Below, piece by piece: positions 31,531 through 39,271 of a DNA stretch of 40,487 bases (positions within the stretch are counted from its first letter, which is position 1; the number at the start of each line of letters is the position of its first letter). Location: contig JBKQNY010000059.1 of assembly GCA_052145775.1 (NCBI GenBank), forward strand, positions 1-40,487, in the 5' to 3' direction. The DNA is from CAVYPR01 sp052145775. GTDB taxonomy: Bacteria; Actinomycetota; Acidimicrobiia; Acidimicrobiales; RAAP-2. The notes below the pieces were generated by a model. That model saw only the letters and a program-made list of their open reading frames with translations. It was not told the origin of the DNA and made no database searches. A program made the position numbers and the translations under genes.

Positions 31531-32358
31531 GTGTTCTCGGGCTTCCTGCTCAACACCTGGATAGCCGCCAGCATGGTGGCGGTGGTGGCCGGGGTCATCG
31601 GCTTCTTCGTCGTGCTCCGGGGCTCGGCCTTCGTGGCCCACGCCCTTCCCCAGGGCGCGTTCGCCGGCGCGGCGGGCGCCTCGCTCCTCGGGCTGAGCAC
31701 CCTCCTCGGCCTGGGGGTGTTCTCGGTGCTGGGAGCGCTCGGGATCGGCTGGCTGGGGAGGCGGGGGCGGCACGATGTGGCGACCGCCCTGGCCCTGGTG
31801 GTCATGTTGGGGCTGGGGGCCATGTTCCTGAGCCTGAGCACCGAGTACTCCTCGGAGATCTTCTCGCTCTTGTTCGGCGAGGTGCTGGGGGTGGCTCGCG
31901 ACGAGATCCTCCCCATCGGCGCGCTCAGCGTGGTCACCCTGGGCGCCGTCGCCGTCCTCTTCCGTCCCCTGCTGCTCTCGTCGTCCCTGCCCGAGGTCGG
32001 CGAGGCCCGCGGCGTGCGGGCCTACCGCATGGATATCTGCTTCCTCCTCCTGGTGGCCCTGGCCACCACGGTGACCATCCCGATCGTGGGCACCTTCCTG
32101 CTCTTCAGCCTGATGGTCGCCCCGGCCGGTGCGGCGCAGTGGTTCACCGACCGCCCGCACGCTGCCATGGCGCTGTCGGTCGCCCTCGCCCTCGCCGTCG
32201 TCTGGACGGCCATCGTGCTCTCGTACTACACGAACTGGCCCATCGGCTTCTTCGTGGGCGCGCTCGGCGCCCTGGCCTACGGGGCCGGCCGGCTCTTCGC
32301 CCTCTGGCGGCGCAGGCGGGTGCGCGGACCCCGGCGCGCGCCCGTGGGGGCCGCATGA
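31531..32358 (+). CDS. Metal ABC transporter permease 2 (ZnuB/MntB family)
   Basis: This 275-residue second ABC-3 permease, related to but clearly different from the first, has VVLRGSAFVAHALPQGAFAGAAGAS as its coupling region and VGTFLLFSLMVAPAGAAQ. The two permeases probably form a heterodimer, as in MntABCD-type systems with two permease genes. GTG 31531 follows the first permease by 4 nt. Its stop overlaps an ATGATG that is an alternative start for the regulator. Confidence 0.88.
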   Translation: MFSGFLLNTWIAASMVAVVAGVIGFFVVLRGSAFVAHALPQGAFAGAAGASLLGLSTLLGLGVFSVLGALGIGWLGRRGRHDVATALALVVMLGLGAMFLSLSTEYSSEIFSLLFGEVLGVARDEILPIGALSVVTLGAVAVLFRPLLLSSSLPEVGEARGVRAYRMDICFLLLVALATTVTIPIVGTFLLFSLMVAPAGAAQWFTDRPHAAMALSVALALAVVWTAIVLSYYTNWPIGFFVGALGALAYGAGRLFALWRRRRVRGPRRAPVGAA

Positions 32359-32386
32359 TGGCCGCCACCGCCGCGGTGGCGGCCGG

Positions 32387-32392
32387 TACATT
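32387..32392 (+). promoter_or_regulatory. -10 element, leaderless type, for the Fur-family gene
   Basis: TACATT precedes the ATG at 32400 by 7 nt. It lies just past the second permease, so the regulator could also be made independently of the operon promoter. Confidence 0.45.
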
Positions 32393-32399
32393 GGCGACG

Positions 32400-32843
32400 A
32401 TGGCGGTCGACACCTCGGTGCACGACGCGGTGCGGCTGCGCCTGGCGTCGGCGGAACAGCGCTACACGCCCCAGCGCCGCCGGCTCATCGACATCCTGCG
32501 CGGCGCCGGACGGCCGCTGACCGTTCCCGAGATCCTGGCCCTGGCGCCGGGGCTCACCCAGTCGAGCGCCTACCGCAACGTCACGACCCTCATGGAGGCC
32601 GGCGTCGTGGAGCGGATCGCCGGCACCGACGACCACGGCCGCTTCGAGCTGTCCGAGGAGATCTCGGGCCACCATCACCACCTCGTCTGCGACCGGTGCG
32701 GGACGGTCGAGGACCTGCACGCCTCGCCGAAGCTCGAGCGCGCCCTGGCCGACGCGGCGCGGGCCGCCGCCACAGAGCAGGGCTACGAGGTCACCGAGCA
32801 CCGCCTCGACCTCTACGGCCGCTGCGCCGGCTGCCGGGGCTGA
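32400..32843 (+). CDS. Fur-family metal regulator, probably Zur
   Basis: The protein has 147 residues. An N-terminal winged helix (RYTPQRRRLIDIL, LTQSSAYRNVTTLMEAGVVERI) is followed by the metal/dimer domain with GHHHHLVCDRCGTVEDL. Paired CxxC motifs, CDRC and C-terminal CAGC, form the structural zinc site. Genetic linkage to a Zn/Mn-type ABC transporter and the operator at 28741 suggest it represses that operon when metal is plentiful. ATG 32400 is preferred for its leaderless promoter; ATGATG at 32355, overlapping the permease stop, would add 15 residues. Confidence 0.9.
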   Translation: MAVDTSVHDAVRLRLASAEQRYTPQRRRLIDILRGAGRPLTVPEILALAPGLTQSSAYRNVTTLMEAGVVERIAGTDDHGRFELSEEISGHHHHLVCDRCGTVEDLHASPKLERALADAARAAATEQGYEVTEHRLDLYGRCAGCRG

Positions 32844-32855
32844 GTGGCCGTCCGG

Positions 32856-33689
32856 TCAGGTCGGCGGACCGAAGAGCAGCGAGTAGTCCGCCCCCCTGCG
32901 GAGGTGGTGGCCGCCGTCGACGGCCAGGCACTCGCCGGTGATCCAGGCCGACTCGGGACCGCAGAGGAACCGCACGGCGGCGGCCACGTCGTCGACCGTG
33001 CCGGTCCGGCTGATCGGCATCTGGGCCAGGTAGTCGTCGAGCAGCGGCCCCCCGGCGGTGATCACGGCCGTCAGGTCGTCGTCGATGATGCCGGGCTGGA
33101 CGGCGTTCACCCGGATGTCCTCGGGTCCGAGCTCCTCGGCGGCGGAGGCGCACAGCGCCTCGACGGCTGCCTTGGCCATGCCGTAGGCCCAGAGCCAGCG
33201 GTGGGGGAAGTGGCCGGCGCCCGATGACATGAGCACGACCGAGCCCCCACCGGTGGTCCGCATCGACGACGCCGAGTGCTTGAGGGAGAGGTAGGTGCCC
33301 ATGAGGTTGAGGTCGACGGTGGCCCGGACGGCCTCGGTGTCGGCCTCCAGCAGGGGGCCCATGTGGAAGGCGCCCCCGGCGCAGGCGAAGAGGATGTCGA
33401 GCTTGCCGGTCGGTGCGCAGGCGGCCCCGACGGCGGCGGCGATCTGGTCCTCGACCGTGACGTCGGCCACGGCGCAGGCGGCTCCGCCGCCCCGCCCGCT
33501 CTCGGCCGCCGCCCGGTCGATGACCGCCCGCGCCTCGTGCAATTTGGTCTCGGTGCGCCCGCAGACGGTCACCCGGGCCCCGTCGGAGGCCAGGCGGACC
33601 GCGGTGGCCAGGCCGATCCCGCTGCCGCCCCCGGTCACCAGGGCGCTCTTCCCCTCGAGGCCGCGGGCAGGACGGCCGGGTCCGGTCAC
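32856..33689 (-). CDS. Short-chain dehydrogenase/reductase, FabG-like
   Basis: This 277-residue SDR has cofactor loop TGGGSGIGLAT, an Arg in CGRTE favouring NADP(H), the catalytic SSGAGH serine, WAYGMAKAA (Tyr-x3-Lys), and the C-terminal ITGECLAVDGGHH typical of fatty-acid or steroid SDRs. Its GTG is 8 nt after the P450 stop, so the two form an operon. A role in oxidising or reducing a product of the P450 is plausible. The exact substrate is unknown. Confidence 0.88.
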   Translation of the reverse strand: MTGPGRPARGLEGKSALVTGGGSGIGLATAVRLASDGARVTVCGRTETKLHEARAVIDRAAAESGRGGGAACAVADVTVEDQIAAAVGAACAPTGKLDILFACAGGAFHMGPLLEADTEAVRATVDLNLMGTYLSLKHSASSMRTTGGGSVVLMSSGAGHFPHRWLWAYGMAKAAVEALCASAAEELGPEDIRVNAVQPGIIDDDLTAVITAGGPLLDDYLAQMPISRTGTVDDVAAAVRFLCGPESAWITGECLAVDGGHHLRRGADYSLLFGPPT

Positions 33690-33697
33690 GGGGCGGC

Positions 33698-34903
33698 TCA
33701 GGCCGCCGCCCGCGGCGGGACGGGGGTGAAGGTGACCGGCATCTGCTCGAAGCCGCTGATGAAGTTGGACGGTCGCCGGACCAGGTCGCCGTCGGCCAGG
33801 GTGAGGTCGGGGAGACGGGCCAGCAGCTGCTCGAACATGACCTTGAGCTCGAGGCGGGCCAGCTGGTTCCCCAGGCAGAAGTGGGCCCCGAAGCCGAAGG
33901 CGATGTGCGGGTTGGGGCTGCGGGTGATGTCGAAGGTCTGCGGGTCCGAGAAGACCTCCTCGTCCCGGTTGCCCGAGGGGTAGAGGAGGAGCAGCTCGGC
34001 GCCGGCGGGGATCGACGTCCCGGCCAGCTCGGTGTCGCAGGTGGTGGTGCGGGCGAAGTTCTTGATCGGGGTCACCCAGCGGAGCATCTCCTCGACGGCC
34101 CCCGGCAGCAGCGAGGGGTCCTGGCGGAGCCGGGCCAGCTGGCGGGGATTGGCGCAGAGGGCCTGCATCCCGCCGGTGATGACATGGCGGGTGGTCTCGT
34201 CCCCGCCCACCAGGATGAGGAGGGTCTCGTGGATGAGCGAGTCGCGGTCGAGGCGGTCGTCGCCCTCGCCCGCGTTGACCAGCACCCCGACCAGGTCGTC
34301 GTCGCGCCCGCTGCGGCGCCGTGTCTCGATGACCGGGTCCAGGTACGCCGTGTACTCCGCGAAGGCCCCGGCGGCCGCCTCGAGGATCTCGGGCGTCGGT
34401 GTCTCCTGGGAGCGCAGCATCTCCTCGGACCACCGCAGGAGGTCGGGCCGGTCGTCCTCGTCCACGCCGAGCATGTCGCCGATGACGGCCAGCGGCAGGG
34501 GCGCGGCCACCTCGGTCACGAAGTCGCACTCGCCGCGCTCGCAGACCCGGTCGATGACCCGGTCGCAGATCCCCCGCACGTGGTCCTCCATGGCCCGTAC
34601 CCGCCGGGGGGTGAAGCCGGCCGACACCAGCCGCCGCCGGCGGACGTGCTCGGGGGCGTCGAAGTCGATCATCATGGCCAAAGGACCGAACTTGGGGCGG
34701 ATGCCGCCGGCGTTGGAGAAGGTGGCGGTGTCGGTGGCCACGGCCTTGATGTCCCGGTAGCGCGAGACGCCCCACAGGTCGTTGGCCTCGTCGTGGAAGA
34801 TCGGCTCGTGCCGCCGCATCCAGGCGTAGGCGTCGTGGGGGTCGCTGCCGATGAAGGCACCGCTCATGAGGTCGATACCGAACTCGGCCGGGGGTCGGGT
34901 CAT
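33698..34903 (-). CDS. Cytochrome P450, CYP142-like (steroid side-chain hydroxylase candidate)
   Basis: This 401-residue soluble P450 has the I-helix motif GGDETTRH, the K-helix ExxR in EEMLRW, and haem-binding FGFGAHFCLGNQLA with C343 as the thiolate ligand. CERGECDFV, APLPLAVIGDMLGV, FSNAGGIRP and METLLILxGGDETTRH-type blocks closely resemble M. tuberculosis CYP142, a cholesterol C26/27-oxidase. No redox partner is adjacent. ATG 34903 has AGGAGCG just upstream; upstream in-frame sequence is promoter. The family call is strong and the substrate is inferred. Confidence 0.9.
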   Translation of the reverse strand: MTRPPAEFGIDLMSGAFIGSDPHDAYAWMRRHEPIFHDEANDLWGVSRYRDIKAVATDTATFSNAGGIRPKFGPLAMMIDFDAPEHVRRRRLVSAGFTPRRVRAMEDHVRGICDRVIDRVCERGECDFVTEVAAPLPLAVIGDMLGVDEDDRPDLLRWSEEMLRSQETPTPEILEAAAGAFAEYTAYLDPVIETRRRSGRDDDLVGVLVNAGEGDDRLDRDSLIHETLLILVGGDETTRHVITGGMQALCANPRQLARLRQDPSLLPGAVEEMLRWVTPIKNFARTTTCDTELAGTSIPAGAELLLLYPSGNRDEEVFSDPQTFDITRSPNPHIAFGFGAHFCLGNQLARLELKVMFEQLLARLPDLTLADGDLVRRPSNFISGFEQMPVTFTPVPPRAAA

Positions 34904-34926
34904 GTGTTCGCTCCTGATCGCCGGAC

Positions 34927-34932
34927 ACGGTA
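34927..34932 (-). promoter_or_regulatory. -10 element of the P450-SDR operon
   Basis: TACCGT on the minus strand lies 23 nt before the P450 ATG, leaving a short leader with a Shine-Dalgarno sequence. It is divergent from the sigR promoter about 50 bp away. Confidence 0.45.
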
Positions 34933-34982
34933 TCCCCGTCTGGGGTGCCGGCGGGCGTGCCGCGGTGGGTTCGTGGGGTGGG

Positions 34983-34988
34983 TAGGGT
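34983..34988 (+). promoter_or_regulatory. -10 element, leaderless type, for sigR
   Basis: TAGGGT is followed by 6 nt and the ATG at 34995. The GGAAT-N18-GTT pattern expected for SigR autoregulation was not found immediately upstream. Confidence 0.45.
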
Positions 34989-34994
34989 CTTTGC

Positions 34995-35576
34995 ATGGCC
35001 GACCAGGCCCGCTTCACCGAGATGGCCATGGAGTACATGCCGGCCCTGTACAGCGCGGCCCTGCGCATGACCCGGAACCCTTCCGACGCCGAGGACCTGG
35101 TGCAGGAGACCTACCTCAAGGCCTACCGGGCGTTCGGCACCTTCACCGAGGGCACCAACCTGAAGGCCTGGCTCTACCGCATCCTCACCAACACCTACAT
35201 CAACACCTACCGCGCCGCTAAGCGGCGCCCCGAGGTCTCCGACGTGGAGGACGTCGAGGAGCTCTACCTCTACCGGCGGATCGCCCCGGTGGACGGGTCC
35301 GACCCCGGCCGCAGCGCCGAGGACGTGGCCCTGGAGAGCTTCACCGACGAGGAGGTGAAGGCGGCCATCGAGTCGCTGCCGGACAATTTCCGGATCGCCG
35401 TGCTCCTGGCCGACGTCGAGGGGTTCTCCTACAAGGAGATCGCCGAGATCACCGACGTGCCGATCGGCACGGTCATGAGCCGCATCCACCGGGGAAGAAG
35501 GGCGCTGCAGAAGGCGTTGCACGAATTCGCGGCGGCCAGGGGTCTTGTCGGTTCGGCCCCCAGCCCGGCGGAGTGA
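34995..35576 (+). CDS. sigR: ECF sigma factor of the SigR/SigH type
   Basis: This 193-residue factor has region 2 with NPSDAEDLVQETYLKAYRAF and LKAWLYRILTNTYIN, and region 4 with FSYKEIAEITDVPIGTVMSRIHRGRRAL. These match SigR/SigH, the thiol-oxidative stress sigma of actinobacteria. The next gene encodes a zinc anti-sigma factor of the RsrA type, as in Streptomyces and mycobacteria. This implies a mycothiol-based redox response. Confidence 0.92.
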   Translation: MADQARFTEMAMEYMPALYSAALRMTRNPSDAEDLVQETYLKAYRAFGTFTEGTNLKAWLYRILTNTYINTYRAAKRRPEVSDVEDVEELYLYRRIAPVDGSDPGRSAEDVALESFTDEEVKAAIESLPDNFRIAVLLADVEGFSYKEIAEITDVPIGTVMSRIHRGRRALQKALHEFAAARGLVGSAPSPAE

Positions 35577-35589
35577 CAGGAGGCAGGTC

Positions 35590-35910
35590 GTGGTAGAGGG
35601 GGCAGCAGGCGGGACGGGCTCGTGCGGCAAGGGCGGCCACGACGCCGAGGGCGTGGACTGCCAGGAGGCGGTGCACGAGCTCTACACCTACCTCGACGGC
35701 GAGCTGACCGAGGACCGCCGGCGGGAGATCGCCGTCCACCTCGACCTCTGCGGTCCCTGCGCCGACGCCGCGGGCTTCGAGAGCGAGCTGCGCATGGTCA
35801 TCGCCAACCACTGCCGCGACCGGGTGCCCGACTCGTTGATCGCCCGGGTGGGCGAGGCCATCGAGGAGGCCCGGCGCCGCGACGGCGCGCCGACCGGCCC
35901 GGCGCAGTGA
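35590..35910 (+). CDS. rsrA: RsrA-type zinc-binding redox anti-sigma factor
   Basis: This 106-residue protein has the ZAS motif C24, H50, C54, C57 (H-x3-C-x2-C). The C24-H50 distance of 26 matches RsrA C11-H37 of S. coelicolor. A further C75 occupies the place of the C61/C62 pair. Disulphide formation would release zinc and SigR. An extra C12 lies in the Gly-rich N terminus. GTG 35590 is preceded by AGGAGG, 5 nt away. Confidence 0.9.
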   Translation: MVEGAAGGTGSCGKGGHDAEGVDCQEAVHELYTYLDGELTEDRRREIAVHLDLCGPCADAAGFESELRMVIANHCRDRVPDSLIARVGEAIEEARRRDGAPTGPAQ

Positions 35911-35914
35911 GGCC

Positions 35915-37084
35915 GTGACCGACGGGCCGGCGTCGACGGTCGGCGTCCCGGCGGACCTCGACAACCGGGCCGACGGGGCGGGGCTGATCGACTGGCAGCT
36001 GGCCGAGCGGGTGGCCGGCTGGGCGCTCTCCCGCCGCTCCCTCCCACCCGGCTACCGCCTGGGCGCGCTGGAGGACGACTTCGGCGAGCTGACGGCCGAG
36101 GCCGAGACACTGGTGGCCGCGGCCACGGGATTGCGGGCCCCGAGCCCGGCCCGGGCCCGGGTCACCGACCGCGAGGGCTGGGTGTCGGCCAACGTCGCCT
36201 CCATCCAGCGGCTGCTCGGCCCGACGCTGCGCAAGGTCGAGGACCGCCGGCGCAGCGCACCGGCGCTGTCGGTGGCCGGCGTCCAGGCCCGGCTCCCGGC
36301 CCCGCTGGCGGGTCTGGGGAGGTCGGCGGGCGGGGCCCAGATCGGGTTGGTGCTGGCGTGGATGTCGACCAAGGTCCTGGGCCAGTACGACCTGCTCCTC
36401 ACCGACGAGCTCGTCGACGACCAGGACCTGGTGTACTACGTCGGCCCGAACGTGGTGTCCGTCGAGTCCCGCTACGGCTTCCCCCCGCGCCAGTTCCGGC
36501 TCTGGCTGGCCCTGCACGAGGTCACCCACCGCTGCCAGTTCACGGCCGTGCCGTGGCTGCGGGACCACTTCCTCTCCCTCGTCGACACCGGCCTCGAGCC
36601 GATGGTTGGTGATCCGCACCACCTGGCCGAGGCGCTGCGCCGGGCCGCCGGGGAGGTGCGGGCCGGCCGGAGCCCCCTGGAGGACGCCGGGCTCCTGGGG
36701 CTGGTGGCCTCCCCCGAGCAGCTCGAGGCGCTCCAGCGCATCCAGGCGCTCATGAGCCTGCTCGAGGGCCACGGCGACGTGACGATGGACCGGGCCGGGG
36801 CGGCGTCGGTGCCCGGTGCCGAGCGGTTCAGCCGGGTGCTGCGCGAGCGGCGCGAGCAGGTGCGGGGGCCGGCCCGCATCCTCCAGCAGGTGCTGGGGCT
36901 CGAGGCCAAGCTCCGCCAGTACCGGGAGGGCGAGGAGTTCATCCGCGCCGTCGAGCAGGCCGGCGGCACCGACCTGTTCAACCGCGTGTGGCGGGGCCCC
37001 GAATGGCTGCCCACCCTGGCCGAGATCCGCTCCCCCGGCGACTGGGTGGCCCGGGTGGGGGCGTCGCCGGCCGCGCCCGCGTGA
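35915..37084 (+). CDS. DUF2342 zinc-dependent metalloprotease-like protein
   Basis: This 389-residue protein contains HEVTHRCQF (HExxH zinc site) and a downstream LLEGHGDVTMDRAG whose Glu is a likely third ligand. The family, sometimes called coenzyme F420 biosynthesis-associated, is conserved next to tilS and hpt in actinobacteria (Rv3626c in M. tuberculosis). The physiological substrate is not established. GTG 35915 follows rsrA by 4 nt, and the stop overlaps the tilS GTG. Confidence 0.88.
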   Translation: MTDGPASTVGVPADLDNRADGAGLIDWQLAERVAGWALSRRSLPPGYRLGALEDDFGELTAEAETLVAAATGLRAPSPARARVTDREGWVSANVASIQRLLGPTLRKVEDRRRSAPALSVAGVQARLPAPLAGLGRSAGGAQIGLVLAWMSTKVLGQYDLLLTDELVDDQDLVYYVGPNVVSVESRYGFPPRQFRLWLALHEVTHRCQFTAVPWLRDHFLSLVDTGLEPMVGDPHHLAEALRRAAGEVRAGRSPLEDAGLLGLVASPEQLEALQRIQALMSLLEGHGDVTMDRAGAASVPGAERFSRVLRERREQVRGPARILQQVLGLEAKLRQYREGEEFIRAVEQAGGTDLFNRVWRGPEWLPTLAEIRSPGDWVARVGASPAAPA

Positions 37085-38613
37085 CGCCGGCCGCCGGGGG
37101 GTGGCCGCCCGAGGTCGAGGCGGCCCTCGGGCGCTGCACCTTCCCCGCCCCGGGCACCGAGCTCGTCTGCGCCGTCTCGGGGGGCCCCGACTCGCTGGCC
37201 CTACTGGTGCTGGCCGCCGCCGCCGGCCTGGCGGTGACCGCCGTCCACGTCGACCACGGCCTGCGCCCCGGCTCGTCGGCCGAGGCCGGGGTGGTGGCCG
37301 CCGCCGCCCGGCGGTTCGGCGCCGGGTTCGTGGCCGAGCGGGTCGAGGTGTGCGACGGCCCCAACCTCGAGGCGCGGGCCCGGGCGGCCCGCTTCGCCGT
37401 CCTGCCGGCGGGGGCGGCCACCGGCCACACCATGGACGACCAGGCCGAGACGGTCCTGCTCAACCTCCTGCGCGGCACCGGACTGGACGGGCTGGCGGCC
37501 ATGGCACCGGGGCCGACCCACCCCCTGCTCGGGCTGCGCCGGGCCGAGACCCGGGCAGTCTGTTGGTCGGTCGGGCTCGAGTGGGTGGATGACCCCAGCA
37601 ACGCCGACCCCCGGCACCGGCGCAACCGGGTGCGGGCCGAGCTGCTGCCGCTCTGCGAGTCCATCGCCCGGCGCGACCCGGTGCCGCTACTGGCCCGGCT
37701 GGCCGCGGTGGCCGGCGACGAGGGGTCGCACCTCGACGCGTTGGCCGCTCTGGCCGTGCCCGACCCCTCCGACGCGCGCCTCCTGGCGGCGGCGCCGGTG
37801 CCCATCGCCCGGCGCGCCGTGCGGGGCTGGTTGCGCCGATCGGCGGGGGTGCCGGCGGGCCGCAGCAGCTGCGACCACCCGCCGTCGCTGGCCGACGTGG
37901 AGCGGGTGCTCGCCGTGGCCGGAGGGCGGGCCGTGGCCACCGAGGTGTCGGGGGGCCGACGGGTTCGCCGGTCGGCCGGCCGCCTGGCCGTCGGGGTGGC
38001 GGGGTCCGGTAAGGTCGCGGCGGTGGAGACCGAGGAGGTGGCGCGCCCGGCCCCCGAGTGGGCCCGGTCCGCCGTCGGCCCCGAGGTGGTGAGCGCTGAG
38101 GCCATCGCCGAGCGGGTGGCCGAGCTCGGGGCCCGGATCACCGCCGACTACGCGGACGACCCGCCGCTGCTGGTGGGGGTCTTGAAGGGCGCCATGACCT
38201 TCATGAGCGACCTTTGCCGGTCCATCGAGCTCCCGGTGGACGTCGACTTCATGGCCGTCTCCTCCTACGGCAGCGCCACGAGGACCTCGGGGGTGGTCCG
38301 CATCGTGAAGGACCTCGACGCCGAGCTGACCGGCCGCTCGGTCCTGGTGGTCGAGGACATCATCGACAGCGGCCTCACCCTCAACTACCTGCGCAAGTAC
38401 CTCCAGGCCCGCAGCCCCAAGGGGGTCGACGTCTGCGCCCTTTTGGTGAAGGAGGGCGAGCAGCGGGTCCGCCTCGACCTGCGCTACGTCGGCTTCACCA
38501 TCCCCTCGGAGTTCGTCGTCGGCTACGGCCTCGACGTGGGCGAGCGGTACCGCAACCTGGCCGGGGTCCACAGCTACCTCGGGACAGAGAGGGCGGGTCC
38601 CGGCCCCGGCTGA
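37081..38613 (+). CDS. tilS-hpt: Fused tRNA(Ile)-lysidine synthetase and hypoxanthine phosphoribosyltransferase
   Basis: One uninterrupted 510-codon frame encodes two enzymes. Residues 1 to about 310 are TilS, which modifies C34 of tRNA-Ile: PP-loop S33-G-G-P-D-S38, VDHGLRPGS, GHTMDDQAETVLLNLLRG and the NRVRAELLP helix. It lacks the long C-terminal domain of E. coli TilS. Residues about 330-505 are Hpt, for purine salvage: VGVLKGAMTFMSDL, the PRPP motif VLVVEDIIDSGLTL (421-434) and FVVGYGLDVGERYRNL. TilS/HprT fusions are known in Listeria. Here an internal GTG at 38023 (codon 315) has a leaderless-type promoter and would yield Hpt alone. Confidence 0.92.
   Translation: MTPAAGGWPPEVEAALGRCTFPAPGTELVCAVSGGPDSLALLVLAAAAGLAVTAVHVDHGLRPGSSAEAGVVAAAARRFGAGFVAERVEVCDGPNLEARARAARFAVLPAGAATGHTMDDQAETVLLNLLRGTGLDGLAAMAPGPTHPLLGLRRAETRAVCWSVGLEWVDDPSNADPRHRRNRVRAELLPLCESIARRDPVPLLARLAAVAGDEGSHLDALAALAVPDPSDARLLAAAPVPIARRAVRGWLRRSAGVPAGRSSCDHPPSLADVERVLAVAGGRAVATEVSGGRRVRRSAGRLAVGVAGSGKVAAVETEEVARPAPEWARSAVGPEVVSAEAIAERVAELGARITADYADDPPLLVGVLKGAMTFMSDLCRSIELPVDVDFMAVSSYGSATRTSGVVRIVKDLDAELTGRSVLVVEDIIDSGLTLNYLRKYLQARSPKGVDVCALLVKEGEQRVRLDLRYVGFTIPSEFVVGYGLDVGERYRNLAGVHSYLGTERAGPGPG
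38010..38015 (+). promoter_or_regulatory. hpt: Internal leaderless-type -10 element before the Hpt domain
   Basis: TAAGGT is followed by 7 nt and an in-frame GTG at 38023. Translation from there gives 196 residues, the normal size of a free-standing actinobacterial Hpt. Confidence 0.45.
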
Positions 38614-38655
38614 CCGCCGTGGCCAACGACGGGGCAGACGAAGAGGAGAGATCGA

Positions 38656-39225
38656 GTGGCAGTGGACATCGACCGGGTGCGGCGCGCCGTCGCCGAGATG
38701 CTGGACGCCATCGGCGAGGACCCCGGGCGCGACGGCCTGCGCGACACGCCCGACCGGGTGGCCGCCATGTACGAGGAGCTGTTCTCCGGTCTCTCCGACG
38801 ACCCGGCCCGCCACCTCACCGTGACCTTCGCCGCCGACCACGACGAGATGGTGATGGTGCGCGACATCCCGTTCGCCTCGCTCTGCGAGCACCACCTGGT
38901 GCCGTTCATCGGCCGGGTGCACGTGGCCTACATCCCGGGCACCGACGGCCGCATCACCGGCCTGTCCAAGCTGGCCCGTCTGGTGGACGGCTTCGCCCGG
39001 CGGCTCCAGGTCCAAGAGCGGATGACCACCCAGATCGCCGAGACCATCGAGCGGGTGCTCGTCCCCCAGGGGGTGCTGGTGGTGGTGGAGGCCGAGCACC
39101 TGTGCATGTCGATGCGCGGTGTGAAGAAGCCCGGGACCCTCACCATCACCTCGTCGGTGCGGGGGCTGTTCCGCACCGACGCCGCCACCCGGGCCGAGGC
39201 GATGCAGTTCGTCCACGGCCGCTGA
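38656..39225 (+). CDS. folE: GTP cyclohydrolase I
   Basis: This 189-residue enzyme makes dihydroneopterin triphosphate from GTP, the first step of folate synthesis. Zinc ligands C77 and H80 lie in CEHHLVPF and C150 in the EHLCMSMRGVKKPGT block. The RDTPDRVA helix and GLSKLARLVDGFARRLQVQE are also conserved. GTG 38656 has AGAGGAGAG at 38643-38649. It follows tilS-hpt without the ftsH gene that usually sits between them in actinobacteria. Confidence 0.95.
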   Translation: MAVDIDRVRRAVAEMLDAIGEDPGRDGLRDTPDRVAAMYEELFSGLSDDPARHLTVTFAADHDEMVMVRDIPFASLCEHHLVPFIGRVHVAYIPGTDGRITGLSKLARLVDGFARRLQVQERMTTQIAETIERVLVPQGVLVVVEAEHLCMSMRGVKKPGTLTITSSVRGLFRTDAATRAEAMQFVHGR

Positions 39226-39258
39226 TGGCCGGCCGGCACGCGAGGTGGGCAGTTCGCG

Positions 39259-39264
39259 TACGCT
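39259..39264 (+). promoter_or_regulatory. -10 element, leaderless type, for folP
   Basis: TACGCT is followed by 7 nt and the ATG at 39272. No Shine-Dalgarno sequence is visible. Confidence 0.5.
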
Positions 39265-39271
39265 GGCCGCC

